Positions 20,201 to 29,684 of a stretch of DNA of 64,000 nt are shown here, one piece after another; within the stretch, counting starts at the first letter, position 1; every line of letters starts with the position of its first letter. Position numbers and translations under genes: made by a program. The notes under the pieces were generated by a model. It ran no database searches. It worked only from the letters and a program-made list of their open reading frames with translations, and was not told where the DNA came from. This stretch comes from Limnoperna fortunei (Eukaryota > Mollusca > Bivalvia > Mytilida > Modiolidae): contig OX104117.1 in NCBI GenBank assembly GCA_944474755.1, positions 79,150,926 through 79,214,925 of the forward strand. The letters are read 5' to 3'.

Positions 20201-23200
20201 TAAGCTCTTCAATTAATTAATCTATTCACAAATATGGAAAGAAATTAATTTATTGAATAAACATTTACAATCTAAGGATGCTGGATAAAAAAAAAATTAA
20301 AAGCATATGGTGAATATTTATATATTTATATTATGCATTCAGTTGGTATTAGGGAATCGACATGTCTGACCAGTATGGTTACTCCACCCTTGATTTTTTT
20401 TCTGTGGTGAACCCTGCATATATGAAAATTTATAACTGTATAAGTATTGCCCTTTTTGTACAAAAATAAACTAATAATTGACAGATATAGAGTGTGCAAA
20501 ATATCTGGTACATGTCCTTATCTGATCAACAAGTGTGCTTGATAAAAACACCTGAAAAATTAACCAAATTAACCAAAACATTCAGTACCTTCTACTAATG
20601 CCGACCAATCTATAGCGAAGCCCTCAACCTGATGGCCTTTAAAGGTGAAGACTGGCGGTGGAGATTCTTCATTCCTTGTGTACACAGACATAATGTTTGA
20701 GTCATTAACTGCATGTAAAGGTCTCGTTAAATCCCAAATATAAACTTTCCCATTCTCTGACCATGAAGCAGCTATACACTTGTCTCCAATTTTGGTGGCC
20801 TAAAGAGAGGTAAATAAGGAAAAAAATTTCTGTTTTTAAACATTAACAATAATATCAATATAGTAGATTTACAGCATGTCCACATGCAGACCATCTATTA
20901 GTAGTCTTCAAATAGTATACAAAAAAAATCGAAGAATGTGTCCATGGACACAGTTACCCCTGCTAAATGAAGTCCCAAACAGTAAGTAGTTGTCTGACAG
21001 GTCTGAAAGTCGCTTAGGACGTACAACTTGTGATACTGAACCACCCTGCCAAATTTTTAAATTGTTCTCATGTACGGTTTCTGAGAAAAGCTTGATGGAA
21101 ATTCGTATAAAAGACGTACGTAAAACTTAATGGCACCCCCCCCCCCCTAAAAAAGTTTTTCTATCTGCCACTAGTTATGTTCACATTGACTTCTTGTACT
21201 ACACACAATACTAGCAAAATTAAAGCTACATTCAATCAAGATGCTCACATGTAAACAATTTGTACATTACTAGACATTAATATGTGATATGTTAATTGTC
21301 AATACATGATACATGTACTCCTTTCTGTGTTAGATATCTCATGCAAAATTCAAAAGATATCAGTGATACTTGTAGGATTTTTTTATGGTGAGTCCTGGAC
21401 TCATGACTTTTGAAAGTGGTGAGTCCCAAAAAATTTTCATGAGTCCCACATATCGCAGATGAGTCCAGCTAAGTGCTTGCATACAACCGTTTTCTTTGAT
21501 GACCGACCCATTAAATGTCTTTTTATAAAAAGATATAATATGGCTTGCAGAATGTTTATCCCATGCTATTCTATATTAGTAGTAGCTGAGTTTGGAAGTC
21601 TTTTGGAGTATGATTGAAGTGCACTCATTACTTGAAACATGCTGATGTTTGCCCATTAAAGAGAGACTTTTGTCTTACCTTGATACAGATGCTGACATTA
21701 ATATTTCTTCTAAGCAACTCATTACTCATCCACCCCCCCCTCCCCCCTTTTCAGATCCTAGTCTATAGCAGATTATCTTATTGATATAAACAAAAATTAA
21801 AAGTTTATAAGATAACTAATTAATGTTCATATTGTTGTACCGATCAAGAATTCTTACTTTAAAAAAAACGTAATGAGTTCAACTGCAATTTTGCAAGGTT
21901 CCGAACGTGTATTAAAATTTGAAACGAGTGTATTATCAACGCTTAATTTTAACCATAATGAGTGTCCATCAACACTGCACGTTTATTGTTTAATAAACAT
22001 CTTAATTAAAGCATATTTGCCGCCCGAGTGATTGCTACCTGCTGAGAATCAGACGACAGGTAAATATCGATCGCCATTTGTAAGGGTACGTAATCATGCA
22101 TCGGAGACGGAATTGACATGACGGAAATTCGTACGCGTCTGACAACTGACACGGACGCGTACTGGGACGCGTTAGATGTTGAAAAGGCGCGTCCAGAACT
22201 GAAAAGACGCGTACAATACGCATCTAGACGCGTTGCGAGGATCCCTGAGATATTAAAACATGTTTAGTGTACCAGTCTTTGCTTTCTTTGCTGCTGGCTG
22301 AAACTACCAATCACCAATCATAATACAGAGTGTTTTCAAAATATTTCTGACTCTTAAATATTCTGTATCATTCTAAATATATAGTAATGTTCATTAAATT
22401 TGACACCCATATTTTAACAAAATGACCCTCTGGATAAAAATTTGTTATAAACACTAACAGAGAGGGATTTATAGAAACAGAAATTACCCTTATCCTATTT
22501 ATAGATCCAGTATGTTTTATTAAAGCTGTTTCTAATTCAGGTTGTTTTTCATCATCTTCATCATCATCCTCATCTTCAGATTCTTCATCATTTTCCTCTG
22601 TGTTTTCTTTTGCTTCTTTTGTTGTGCGATGAAGATTTTCCATTTTCATAACGATCACATGATTCAGGTGTCCATGCTCTGACTGGGAACCAGCCACACA
22701 GTAACAGGTCAAAGGGAAAGTTTCTCTTTTATCCCCTAATGAATCATGCAGTATGTCAAAACTAAGACAAGGTGCACCTGTAAAAATATTGAAGTCTGAA
22801 ATTTATATATACAAGGATATCTGAGAAGAAAGATAATGCCTTTACTTTATTCCGAAGGACATATCCTACTTTCGATCTCCATATGATATTTTCTTAATAT
22901 TTTATCTTAAGTTTCTGCAATATCTTTTTTTTTTTGATGAAATGAATTACAAAACAATTATGTTCAAAAACAGAAACAATAGTAGGACTTGTCTTGATCC
23001 AAGAAAAATGATTATCATGAATGTGATATCTTTGTCCAGGAAGACAAAATGTACATTTGAATTAATGTATAGGTGCTCTAATGAGTGCCAGCAAAAGAAT
23101 TTATGAATTAATTAATTACCTCTTGTAATTTTATCAGTGATCTCCCCAGAAATTTTTAATAGCATCCTGGTATTTTCAGTTTTCACAATAGCATCATTTG

Positions 23201-24054
23201 CTTTGAAATTATAGCATCACATTTCTTATGAAATATATTAAGGATGTTTTCAGAAAGCATCCTATTTCAACCAGATAGCATCACATTGCCAGGATGCTAA
23301 AAGGGCCTGGGGAGAACACTGTTTATAATATTATATAAACTGTTGATGCCATTTATACTAATGTAACTAAATTAACTGTATATACACATGTATACATTTT
23401 TGAAATTTTCGAGTAGTAGTTTTAAGGACTTCATGTAGGATCTTAATTACTAGATACTAGTTAATGTATGTTTAATCTCTATCTGTAAGTACCTATATAT
23501 AACTTGAAAATGTTTTATTAAATCTGACACGATGAAATGTGCCGACCCAGACCAGGGCGCGAAATCCGCTGTTTTGCCTATGGAGAGCTCTCTGACATCC
23601 CACGCACACAAAAAAAGCGTTGGACGGGAGATGATTCTCGGACTACCCTTGGCCAAATTATCAGGAATTCTAGCAAAAATATATTGGCAAGTATGAATAA
23701 TCTAAACTACCAAAGTGCATTCGAAAGAGTGGGCTACAATTTAAAACTGGGGGTTACTTAAGTATGCTTTGTTTACATAGGATATTTTGTCAGGTGTGTT
23801 TGTTGTTATAATTTTACAAATTGGGCACCTGTCTGAGCTTGATGATACATCATGTATGCAGATTCATCGCAAACCAACTCTTCACCCTCATTGAGTGGTT
23901 CTCCTGGAAGATATACTTTATCGTCATCTATTTCATCTTCCATTTCTTCGTCAGCACCCTCCATATGACACATTTCCATGTCATCATCGTCGTCGGTACC
24001 AGATGAATCTGGGGAATATAATTTTTCATCATCTTGGTCTTGTTTATCTCCCAT
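16977..24054 (-). CDS. GRWD1: GRWD1, glutamate-rich WD repeat-containing protein 1
   Basis: Six exons in transcript order: 24054-23829, 22777-22488, 20799-20589, 18451-18309, 17940-17743, 17276-16977. They join in frame to 455 residues, close to the 446 of human GRWD1 (yeast Rrb1). The family binds histones and ribosomal protein L3 in the nucleus and nucleolus and acts in ribosome assembly and chromatin work. Residues 1-50 are acidic. [20 protein letters not shown] then [11 protein letters not shown] is the H4-binding N-terminal motif; a second Glu/Asp run lies near residues 123-147. WD repeats follow, with WD cores YIWDL, IHLWN, IRIWD, IKIWD and ITIWD, and the end FNIFRTISV is identical in type to vertebrates. 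The start ATG lies only 36 bp from a Mutator-like insertion. No frame breaks. Confidence 0.96.
17743..17940 (-). CDS. GRWD1: GRWD1 exon 5
   Basis: 66 codons, phase 0 both ends; acceptor TTAACTCACAG, donor CAG|GTATAT. Encodes [31 protein letters not shown] and [17 protein letters not shown], nearly the vertebrate sequence. Confidence 0.96.
18309..18451 (-). CDS. GRWD1: GRWD1 exon 4
   Basis: Enters in phase 1, ends in phase 0 (AAT|GTAATT). Encodes [20 protein letters not shown] and [17 protein letters not shown]. Too short for a simple open-frame scan, but clear from family similarity and phase. Confidence 0.93.
18452..19262. other. GRWD1 intron 3, left part
   Basis: AT-rich intron. Holds a small perfect stem, ATTGATTGGTG against CACCAACCAATCAAT near 18705-18740, resembling a SINE tail meeting its inverted copy. 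No exon recognised. Confidence 0.45.
19257..20422. mobile_element. 1.15-kb hAT-like DNA transposon with 6-bp target duplication
   Basis: Element 19263-20416. Terminal inverted repeats CAGGGTTCACCACAG (15 bp, perfect). Flanks share CATATA (19257-19262 and 20417-20422). No transposase frame. Its interior (about 19440-19765) is related to a second copy at 21922-22252. It lies in GRWD1 intron 3. Confidence 0.75.
20589..20799 (-). CDS. GRWD1: GRWD1 exon 3
   Basis: 70 codons plus 1 nt; acceptor CTCTCTTTAG, donor GAAG|GTACTG. Encodes [40 protein letters not shown]. No long open frame betrays it, but both ends agree in phase with the neighbours. Confidence 0.93.
20800..21921. other. GRWD1 intron 2, left part
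   Basis: Non-coding. Has a 14-C run near 21138, another C-rich stretch near 21731-21747, and two GAGTCC-rich segments near 21390-21470 that look like a decayed repeat. Confidence 0.45.
21922..22252. repeat. CpG-rich copy of the element interior at 19440-19765
   Basis: Shares, in order, CGCTTAATTTTAA, CGTTTATTGTT, CATCTTAATTAA, CCGAGTGATTG, CATCGGAGACGGA, TGATGTTGAAA-like and GGATCCCTGAG with the other copy. It is full of ACGCGT motifs that are mostly TG/CA in that copy. No terminal repeats found, so probably a fragment. Confidence 0.75.
22488..22777 (-). CDS. GRWD1: GRWD1 exon 2
   Basis: Enters in phase 1 (Gly shared with exon 1), acceptor TATTTTTACAG, donor AGG|GTAATT. 96 residues: APCLSFDIL, the [13 protein letters not shown] strand, the long Glu/Asp run and [13 protein letters not shown]. 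Confidence 0.95.
23130..23326. mobile_element. 187-bp hAT-like MITE with 5-bp target duplication
   Basis: Element 23135-23321. Ends CAGTGATCTCCCCAG and, inverted, CAGTGTTCTCCCCAG (one mismatch). Flanks share TTTAT. Interior repeats of AGCATC/GATGCT. Lies in GRWD1 intron 1. Confidence 0.72.
23527..23765. other. GC-richer intron block with open frames on both strands
   Basis: In GRWD1 intron 1. A 74-codon plus-strand frame (23537-23761) overlaps a 68-codon minus-strand frame. The composition differs from the surrounding intron, suggesting a fragment of an inserted element. No domain recognised. Confidence 0.35.
23829..24054 (-). CDS. GRWD1: GRWD1 exon 1 with start codon
   Basis: 75 codons plus 1 nt; donor ACAG|GTGCCC. 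I chose the ATG at 24054 because the acidic N-terminus begins there. The frame stays open 33 codons further upstream, but those codons cross the target-site duplication into the transposon's terminal repeat. Confidence 0.92.
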
Positions 24055-24090
24055 AGTAAAATTTGTCGACCATGTGGTGTAGGTTAAGTA

Positions 24091-24766
24091 GGCGTGGGCT
24101 AAAACGCGGAAATGAAAAACCGGAAACATAAAAACACCTATATTTTTGTTCATAACTTTTTAACGGGTTAACATAGAATAAAAATCAAAAATGCCTCTGG
24201 AAGATATTTAAAAGATCTTTATGGAGATATATAGCTTAATGCAATTAATTATTAATAAAGTACCTAAAAGTTGACCGGAAATGTTTTTTTGCGAGTTTGC
24301 ACATATCAAATTTTCAGATTAGAACCCAGATATCTCCAAAATGCTTCACCCCAATCAAATAATTCTTAGTGTTTGATAAAGGTTATTCATTTAGCTTCTA
24401 AATGATATATAGTTTATAAAATATTACTGAAAGGAAAGTATAGAAAAATTCGCCGGAAAACACCTGATATGAAAAGTAAAAGTGCAAACTTTCAACTTTG
24501 AACTATAATTTCTCAACGACCGTACAACCCGGTCAAAATGTGAATAGGGCCTCGTGTTCCCCTCAGCATAAGCTACAAAATGATATATAACTTTTAAAAA
24601 TTGATCAACGACAAAGTATAGAAAAGTTGACCGGAAACGTTTCTAGTCGATCAAAAACTCATCAAACTTAACAGATTTCTCCTAATTAAAGTATGTTTAC
24701 ATAGGTAAAATTGATTGGTGTCGACAATTAAATTACTATCTAAGTTATAATTAATGTCATATATGA
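24091..24766 (+). repeat. MULE terminal inverted repeat, GRWD1-proximal
   Basis: Starts GGCGTGGGCTAAAACG and pairs with 26303-26979 read in reverse. Only scattered substitutions are seen by eye. Contains CCGGAAA at 24120, 24275, 24453 and 24631. Confidence 0.93.
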
Positions 24767-24920
24767 AATCGATTTTGTGCAGTGCCTTTCGCCTACCATA
24801 ATGAATATGGCGTTTCCCCACTCGGACCAACTTGGAGGTAGCACTGCCTGTCGAGTGTTTTTTTAATAATTTTTTAAAATTTATTTATATAATTTTTTAT
24901 TTAAATAAATAGTTTAGTTG

Positions 24921-25139
24921 TTATTTGTTACAGATAAAATTATGATGGATTTGCACACATGGTGGACTTTGTGGTACGAAACCTTTATTGCTTACCCATT
25001 TACCACTACATTTTATTAGAGCAAGGGTAGTTTCTTGAAAACCATTGATGTCTGGAAACTGAATTTTTATAAGATTTTGAGCAGAAATTATTATATCAGA
25101 ACACAAGAACTGATTATTAAGAATGTCTTGTTTAACTTA
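24921..25139 (-). pseudogene. Ulp1-like cysteine protease fragment of the MULE
   Basis: Open frame with FPDINGFQETTLA and PPCVQIHHN, the order seen in Ulp1/C48-type protease domains encoded by mobile elements, where the catalytic His segment should come next. Here the frame instead ends within a few codons. Assignment is by motif memory only. It lies in a different frame from the SWIM-finger part. Confidence 0.4.
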
Positions 25140-25150
25140 CAATAACCTAC

Positions 25151-25549
25151 CTATGGCTGCTGATCACAAGAATTGTTTTCTAAAGATTGAATATCTTCCT
25201 TTTCTGTTATTTTTGTTTCTTCAATTTTACGTTTTTTAACAGGGAGCGATTTTTCATTAGGGAATTTAGTGGGTTTATTTTCGTTAGAATCTTCTATTAT
25301 AATTTCATTTTCTTCTATTTTATAACTTAAATCTATTTTTCTTTTAGACTTTGGGGTTGAAATTTCTGTTAATTGTTTAGGAGTAAATTTAATGCTTCCT
25401 ACAGTTGAGGGTGTTTTAATTAAATTTTCTTTAAGTGGAGTATTTAAAGCTGTTAAAGAATCTGGGGCCGGCTCAACTTCAACGTCATGATCATTAACAC
25501 GTGGTTGTTTTCTACCTGACTTTTTATCAATTTTTTTCTTAGCATTTTT
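25151..25549 (-). pseudogene. basic C-terminal tail of the MULE transposase
   Basis: 132 codons open in the same frame as the SWIM-finger segment upstream, from which it is parted by one in-frame TAA (25552-25550). Lys/Arg-rich clusters (KKKIDKKSGRKQPR, SKRKIDL, PVKKRKIEE) look like nuclear localisation signals. No ATG near its start, so it reads as a continuation rather than a separate protein. Confidence 0.55.
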
Positions 25550-25972
25550 TTATATAGCTCTTAAACTAATAATTTTATTCTTTTGAATCGGCTGTAAACC
25601 TATGCGTAATTTTGCCGCTAATATGTGAAAACAGGTAGATGTTGCCTCGCACTGGCAAGTTTCTTTTGGAAATAAAGTGACACAATATTTAGCTTTTCTG
25701 CCTTGAACAATAAAAGCCCCTTGCTGTGGAACTAATGTTATTAAATTATTGTCAACAATAAACCGTGCCAAACTTTGTTGACTACAATCAGAATTAAAGA
25801 CAGGTAGTTCAACCACGGGTGTTTTTTCTACAATTATGTCATCGGTAATTAAAGGACTATCATTTTTGACACCTAATTCAGTTGTTATTTCAGCGTGTTC
25901 ATCTGTTTGTTTAATAATCTTTGATGTTTCAGACATGTCATCTTGCAAAATTTTGTCTAAAGATATTTTCAT
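25550..25972 (-). pseudogene. MULE transposase segment with SWIM zinc finger
   Basis: 140 codons. CQCEATSTCFH at residues 106-116 fits the SWIM pattern CxCxnCxH, preceded by strands (FIVDNN, AFIVQG, YCVTLFP) usual before such fingers. SWIM fingers close many Mutator transposases and bind DNA or protein. Separated from the upstream transposase fragment by two in-frame stops. Confidence 0.7.
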
Positions 25973-26005
25973 TTTTTAAATATTCAATAACATCATCGGG
26001 ACAGA

Positions 26006-26275
26006 CTATTTTTTTGGTATAATCAAATCTGAAGGAGAAATAAAAGCCCTACGAAACTCTGATTTTAAATGATAATTGCCTATACCTGAACGGCCTCTTA
26101 AAATTTCAACATTAACAAAATTTTGTATGTAATAAAAACCCAAAGCAAAAAGATCTACCGGTAACTCTTTCCAATCAGTTTCTCTTTTTAAAACAGCATT
26201 CATGCTTTCAGAAAGATTGTTTGTTATACCAGAATACGGGTCGAACATGCCGGGATATTTATCTATGATCCATTT
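26006..26275 (-). pseudogene. MULE transposase C-terminal fragment
   Basis: Open frame beginning KWIIDKYPGMFDPYSG and including ITNNLSESMNAVLKRE and GFYYIQNFVNVEILRG, the helical region after the DDE core in metazoan MULE-like proteins. It starts about 30 bp inside the right terminal repeat, so the upstream catalytic part has been deleted. After PKK the family-like reading seems to continue in another frame across an A run, which suggests two compensating 1-nt shifts before the next segment. Confidence 0.65.
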
Positions 26276-26302
26276 TCAATTCTACAAAATTTCTCTTTAT
26301 TA

Positions 26303-26979
26303 TCATATATGACATTAATTATAACTTAGATAGTAATTTAATTATCGACACCAATCAATTTTACCTATGTAAACATACTTTAATTAGGAGAAATCTGTTA
26401 AGTTTGATGAGTTTTGAATCGACTAGAAACGTTTCCGGTCAACTTTTCTATACTTTGTCGTTGATCAATTTTTAAAAGTTATATATCAATTTGTAGCTAA
26501 TGCTAAGGGGAACACGAGGCCCTATTCACATTTTGACCGGGTTGTACGGTCGTTGAGAAATTATAGTTCAAAGTTGAAAGTTTGCACTTTTACTTTTCAT
26601 ATCAGGTGTTTTCCGGCGAATTTTTCTATACTTTCCTTTCAGTAATATTTTATAAACTATATATCATTTTGAAGCTAAATGAATAACCTTTATCAAACAC
26701 TAAGAATTATTTGATTGGGGTGAAGCATTTTGGAGATATCTGGGTTCTAATCTGAAAATTTGATATGTGCAAACTCGCAAAAAAACATTTCCGGTCAACT
26801 TTTAGGTACTTTATTAATAATTAATTGAATTAAACTATATATCTCCATAAAGATCTTTTAAATATCTTCCAGAGGCATTTTTGGTTTTTATTCTATGTTA
26901 ACCCGTTAAAAAGTTATGAACAAAAATATAGGTGTTTTTATGTTTCCGGTTTTTCTATTTCCGCGTTTTAGCCCAACCC
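26303..26979 (-). repeat. MULE terminal inverted repeat, distal
   Basis: Mirror of 24091-24766. Outer end, read inward, GGGTTGGGCTAAAACG. Confidence 0.93.
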
Positions 26980-26988
26980 GGTTAAGTA

Positions 26989-27061
26989 TTTAATTTCCGG
27001 GTCAACACTTAACCAATCAAAATCGTTAAACTTACTGGAGCCTTCGATACATACAAACAAC
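26989..27061. promoter_or_regulatory. probable original GRWD1 upstream region, possibly a two-way promoter
   Basis: After removing the MULE and one duplication copy, this DNA would join directly to the GRWD1 5' flank. It holds CCGGAAAT (minus strand, 26993-27000), an ETS-type core-promoter motif, and lies between GRWD1 and a candidate divergent first exon. Inference only. Confidence 0.4.
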
Positions 27062-27090
27062 ATGGCCGAACAAGTTCTGAGGAACGAAAG
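27062..27090 (+). other. candidate divergent first exon
   Basis: ATGGCCGAACAAG in a good start context (AACATGG), open for 29 nt to a donor-like GAAAG|GTATCT. It could be the first exon of an unseen plus-strand gene or a leader exon of the coiled-coil gene. If spliced to the acceptor at 36013 it gives only an 11-codon upstream frame. No partner exon identified. Confidence 0.25.
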
Positions 27091-27780
27091 GTATCTCGAG
27101 TAAAAGATTCTACTGCTTTACAGCTTTCAAGCGGCTGTGCAATTAACAAACGCGACAAATAAATCACACTTTTCCTTTTTATGTCTATCAAAGTTTCCAT
27201 AAGAAACGTTAAAGAAAATAACTAAATACAATACGAATTTATAATTTTAAAGGGTCATCGTCAAAAATTGATATCATAGACATTGGCCTACCTGAAATGT
27301 TTAATATTTTAAAAATGTTATCTTGATAGCATCATCATTCAAAATAGATATATGCAATTAATTCCTAATGCATCAATTCTACATATAAGTTCTTTTTTAA
27401 AAAATTAATTAAGGATACAAAAAAAATATTATTTCTATCCTGGCATAAAATGTAACTTATGTTTGTGCACAACAGACAATTTGATGTTATACCTCAGTGG
27501 AGTAAACATGTTTTGTTCTTAATACCTATAAATAAATTCAAACATGCGAATAATTGAACCATGTATGAATTTTTTTTATTTTTGAAAAAAGCAACACTCA
27601 AACTAAGTGTTCCATGAATAATATAGTTTTGTTACTGATGACCTCACAAAACTAGCTACTTTATCGTATGATCTTCTCTTTAAATTTATTATAAAGAACA
27701 AAAATAATTATAAATATTCCTGTCAGAACAAATTTATGTTTGTTAAATTGTTTGTATACACAACTCATTTTCTTGTTTCT
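27091..27780. other. intergenic sequence, nothing recognised
   Basis: AT-rich. The 63-codon minus-strand frame at 27200-27009 overlaps the candidate promoter and has no recognisable domain. Confidence 0.5.
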
Positions 27781-27982
27781 CCCTGCGGGCAGTGTGTACT
27801 CAACTCCAATCTTAATTCACAAGGATTGCCATTTTTCCTTAAGAAGGTCAAGGGTTTTCTTCAGGTACTCCACATCCTCCCCCCCCCCCCCCCCCCCCCC
27901 ACAATGAAAACTTGGAGCCATGATATAGCTGAAAAATATCTGAAAGTGGCATTAAACAACAAGATTGAAAACAAACAAACAT
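27781..27982 (+). mobile_element. 5'-truncated tRNA-type SINE with a 22-C run
   Basis: Body and tail of the same family as 12033-12301 (GTACTCAACTCC, GGAGCCATGATATAGCTG, GTGGCATTAAACAAC, CAAACAAAC). The tRNA head is missing. The C run is at 27879-27900, where related copies have only a few Cs. Confidence 0.8.
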
Positions 27983-28060
27983 TTTCTTGTATATATGAAC
28001 AAAACACACTGGAACAATTTTTTTTACTATACGGTAGTGATAATTAAACTGATACAGATG

Positions 28061-28158
28061 TGAAATGTCTAATTATTAGATGTTCAGTACTGAAATGTCT
28101 TATTACTAGATGTTCAGTACTAAAATGTCTAATTACTAGATATTCAGTACTGAAATGA
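28061..28158. repeat. 30-bp tandem repeat, about three copies
   Basis: Unit GATGTTCAGTACTGAAATGT followed by CTTATTACTA. The core TTCAGTACTGAA is itself palindromic. Confidence 0.9.
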
Positions 28159-28579
28159 CCAGGTACAAAAGTGATTTGATACCTTATACTTTTTATTATA
28201 GATATAAACATGTACATGTTTACATATATTGAATTCACATAAAAATATGTTAAAGATAAATCTTGGATATTTTAAAAGGTCAGATGCATTTTTTCCAGTC
28301 TAAATAAATTAGTTGCTGTGTGTTTACTATTTATGTATTGTGGAAAGGTATAAAATATGGACTGCAAGTCCGATTAAGACTGTGCAAAAAGACATAAACA
28401 GTAAACTCATCAAGGGCTTATTTTAATTAAGCTGCAAATTTTGACCATTATGTTATAACCCTCACAGTTGTAATAAGTTGCATCAATGCAAATGCAAGTG
28501 AAATTGTTTTTATTATTTCATGACATTTCAAGGTCTTGTCAATTAAGTGACAGCAGCATACTAGTATAAGTTGAGTTTG

Positions 28580-28643
28580 GACTTAAAGTAAAAGTACAAT
28601 GTGCAGTCTGTAGACTTAAAGTAAAAGTACAATGTGCAGTCTG
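28580..28643. repeat. 33-bp duplication
   Basis: GACTTAAAGTAAAAGTACAA followed by TGTGCAGTCTG occurs twice in a row. Confidence 0.9.
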
Positions 28644-28699
28644 AAGTTTTGTATTTGCTTGTTATTTAGAAAAAATAATTTATCTTTAAACTTCAGTGT

Positions 28700-28778
28700 G
28701 ACAACCCGTCCTGAATATAGCTGCAATACAGCTGCTTGCTGGACGTAAAGCAAACATCCAATCAATCAATCATTCAAT
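28700..28778 (+). mobile_element. SINE tail fragment of a second family
   Basis: ACAACCCGTCCTGAATATAG, then AGCTGCTTGCTGGACGTAAA and a (CAAT)n tail. The tail type differs from the CAAA-tailed SINEs elsewhere in the window. No head seen. Confidence 0.45.
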
Positions 28779-28969
28779 TTGACAAAACAAGTGGTTTGTT
28801 TTTACAGATATAATGATTTGTAAAAATGAATTTTCTCTAAACACAATTTTGTTGGATATTAAAAATCTGTCAATTCAGTATTGTGTTAGTAATATACAGA
28901 ATGAATGTATTTCTCATACAATACAATACACAACTTTACTACAGAAAAGCACATGTATAGTGGTTGTTT

Positions 28970-29684
28970 CATGGGAATAACTGTGTACAGAAGTTAAGGA
29001 ATCCCAAAATATCCTGTCAAATAACATGGGAATAACTGTGTACAGAAGTTAAGGAATCCCAAAATATCCTGTCAAATAACATGGGAATAACTGTGTACAG
29101 AAGTTAAGGAATCCCAAAATATCCTGTCAAATAACATGGGAATAACTGTGTACAGAAGTTAAGGAATCCCAAAATATCCTGTCAAATAACATGGGAATAA
29201 CTGTGTACAGAAGTTAAGGAATCCCAAAATATCCTGTCAAATAACATGGGAATAACTGTGTACAGAAGTTAAGGAATCCCAAAATATCCTGTCAAATAAC
29301 ATGGGAATAACTGTGTACAGAAGTTAAGGAATCCCAAAATATCCTGTCAAATAACATGGGAATAACTGTGTACAGAAGTTAAGGAATCCCAAAATATCCT
29401 GTCAAATAACATGGGAATAACTGTGTACAGAAGTTAAGGAATCCCAAAATATCCTGTCAAATAACATGGGAATAACTGTGTACAGAAGTTAAGGAATCCC
29501 AAAATATCCTGTCAAATAACATGGGAATAACTGTGTACAGAAGTTAAGGAATCCCAAAATATCCTGTCAAATAACATGGGAATAACTGTGTACAGAAGTT
29601 AAGGAATCCCAAAATATCCTGTCAAATAACATGGGAATAACTGTGTACAGAAGTTAAGGAATCCCAAAATATCCTGTCAAATAA
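28970..29684. repeat. 13 apparently identical 55-bp units
   Basis: Unit CATGGGAATAACTGTGTACA, GAAGTTAAGGAATCCCAAAA, TATCCTGTCAAATAA. The first and last unit starts are exactly 13 x 55 bp apart, and I found no differences between copies by eye. Confidence 0.97.

Larger units (their letters stand above)
24082..26988 (-). mobile_element. Mutator-like element (MULE) with 9-bp target duplication
   Basis: Element 24091-26979 (2,889 bp), flanked by perfect 9-bp repeats GGTTAAGTA (24082-24090 and 26980-26988). Long terminal inverted repeats of about 676 bp are followed by 1.5 kb of interior with minus-strand transposase remnants, including a SWIM zinc finger. A 9-bp duplication, very long terminal repeats and a C-terminal SWIM finger are the Mutator signature. 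The catalytic DDE part of the transposase is absent, so this is an internally deleted copy. It stands between the GRWD1 start codon and the sequence that was originally upstream of it. Confidence 0.9.

Noticed and set aside
24082..26988. Retroviral or LTR-retrotransposon origin for the 24-27-kb element
   Set aside because: The long terminal repeats are inverted, not direct; the target duplication is 9 bp; and the frames are SWIM-transposase type without reverse transcriptase or integrase motifs.
27009..27200. 63-codon minus-strand frame as an extra GRWD1 5' exon
   Set aside because: GRWD1 already has a complete N-terminus at 24054, and this frame shows no similarity to the family.
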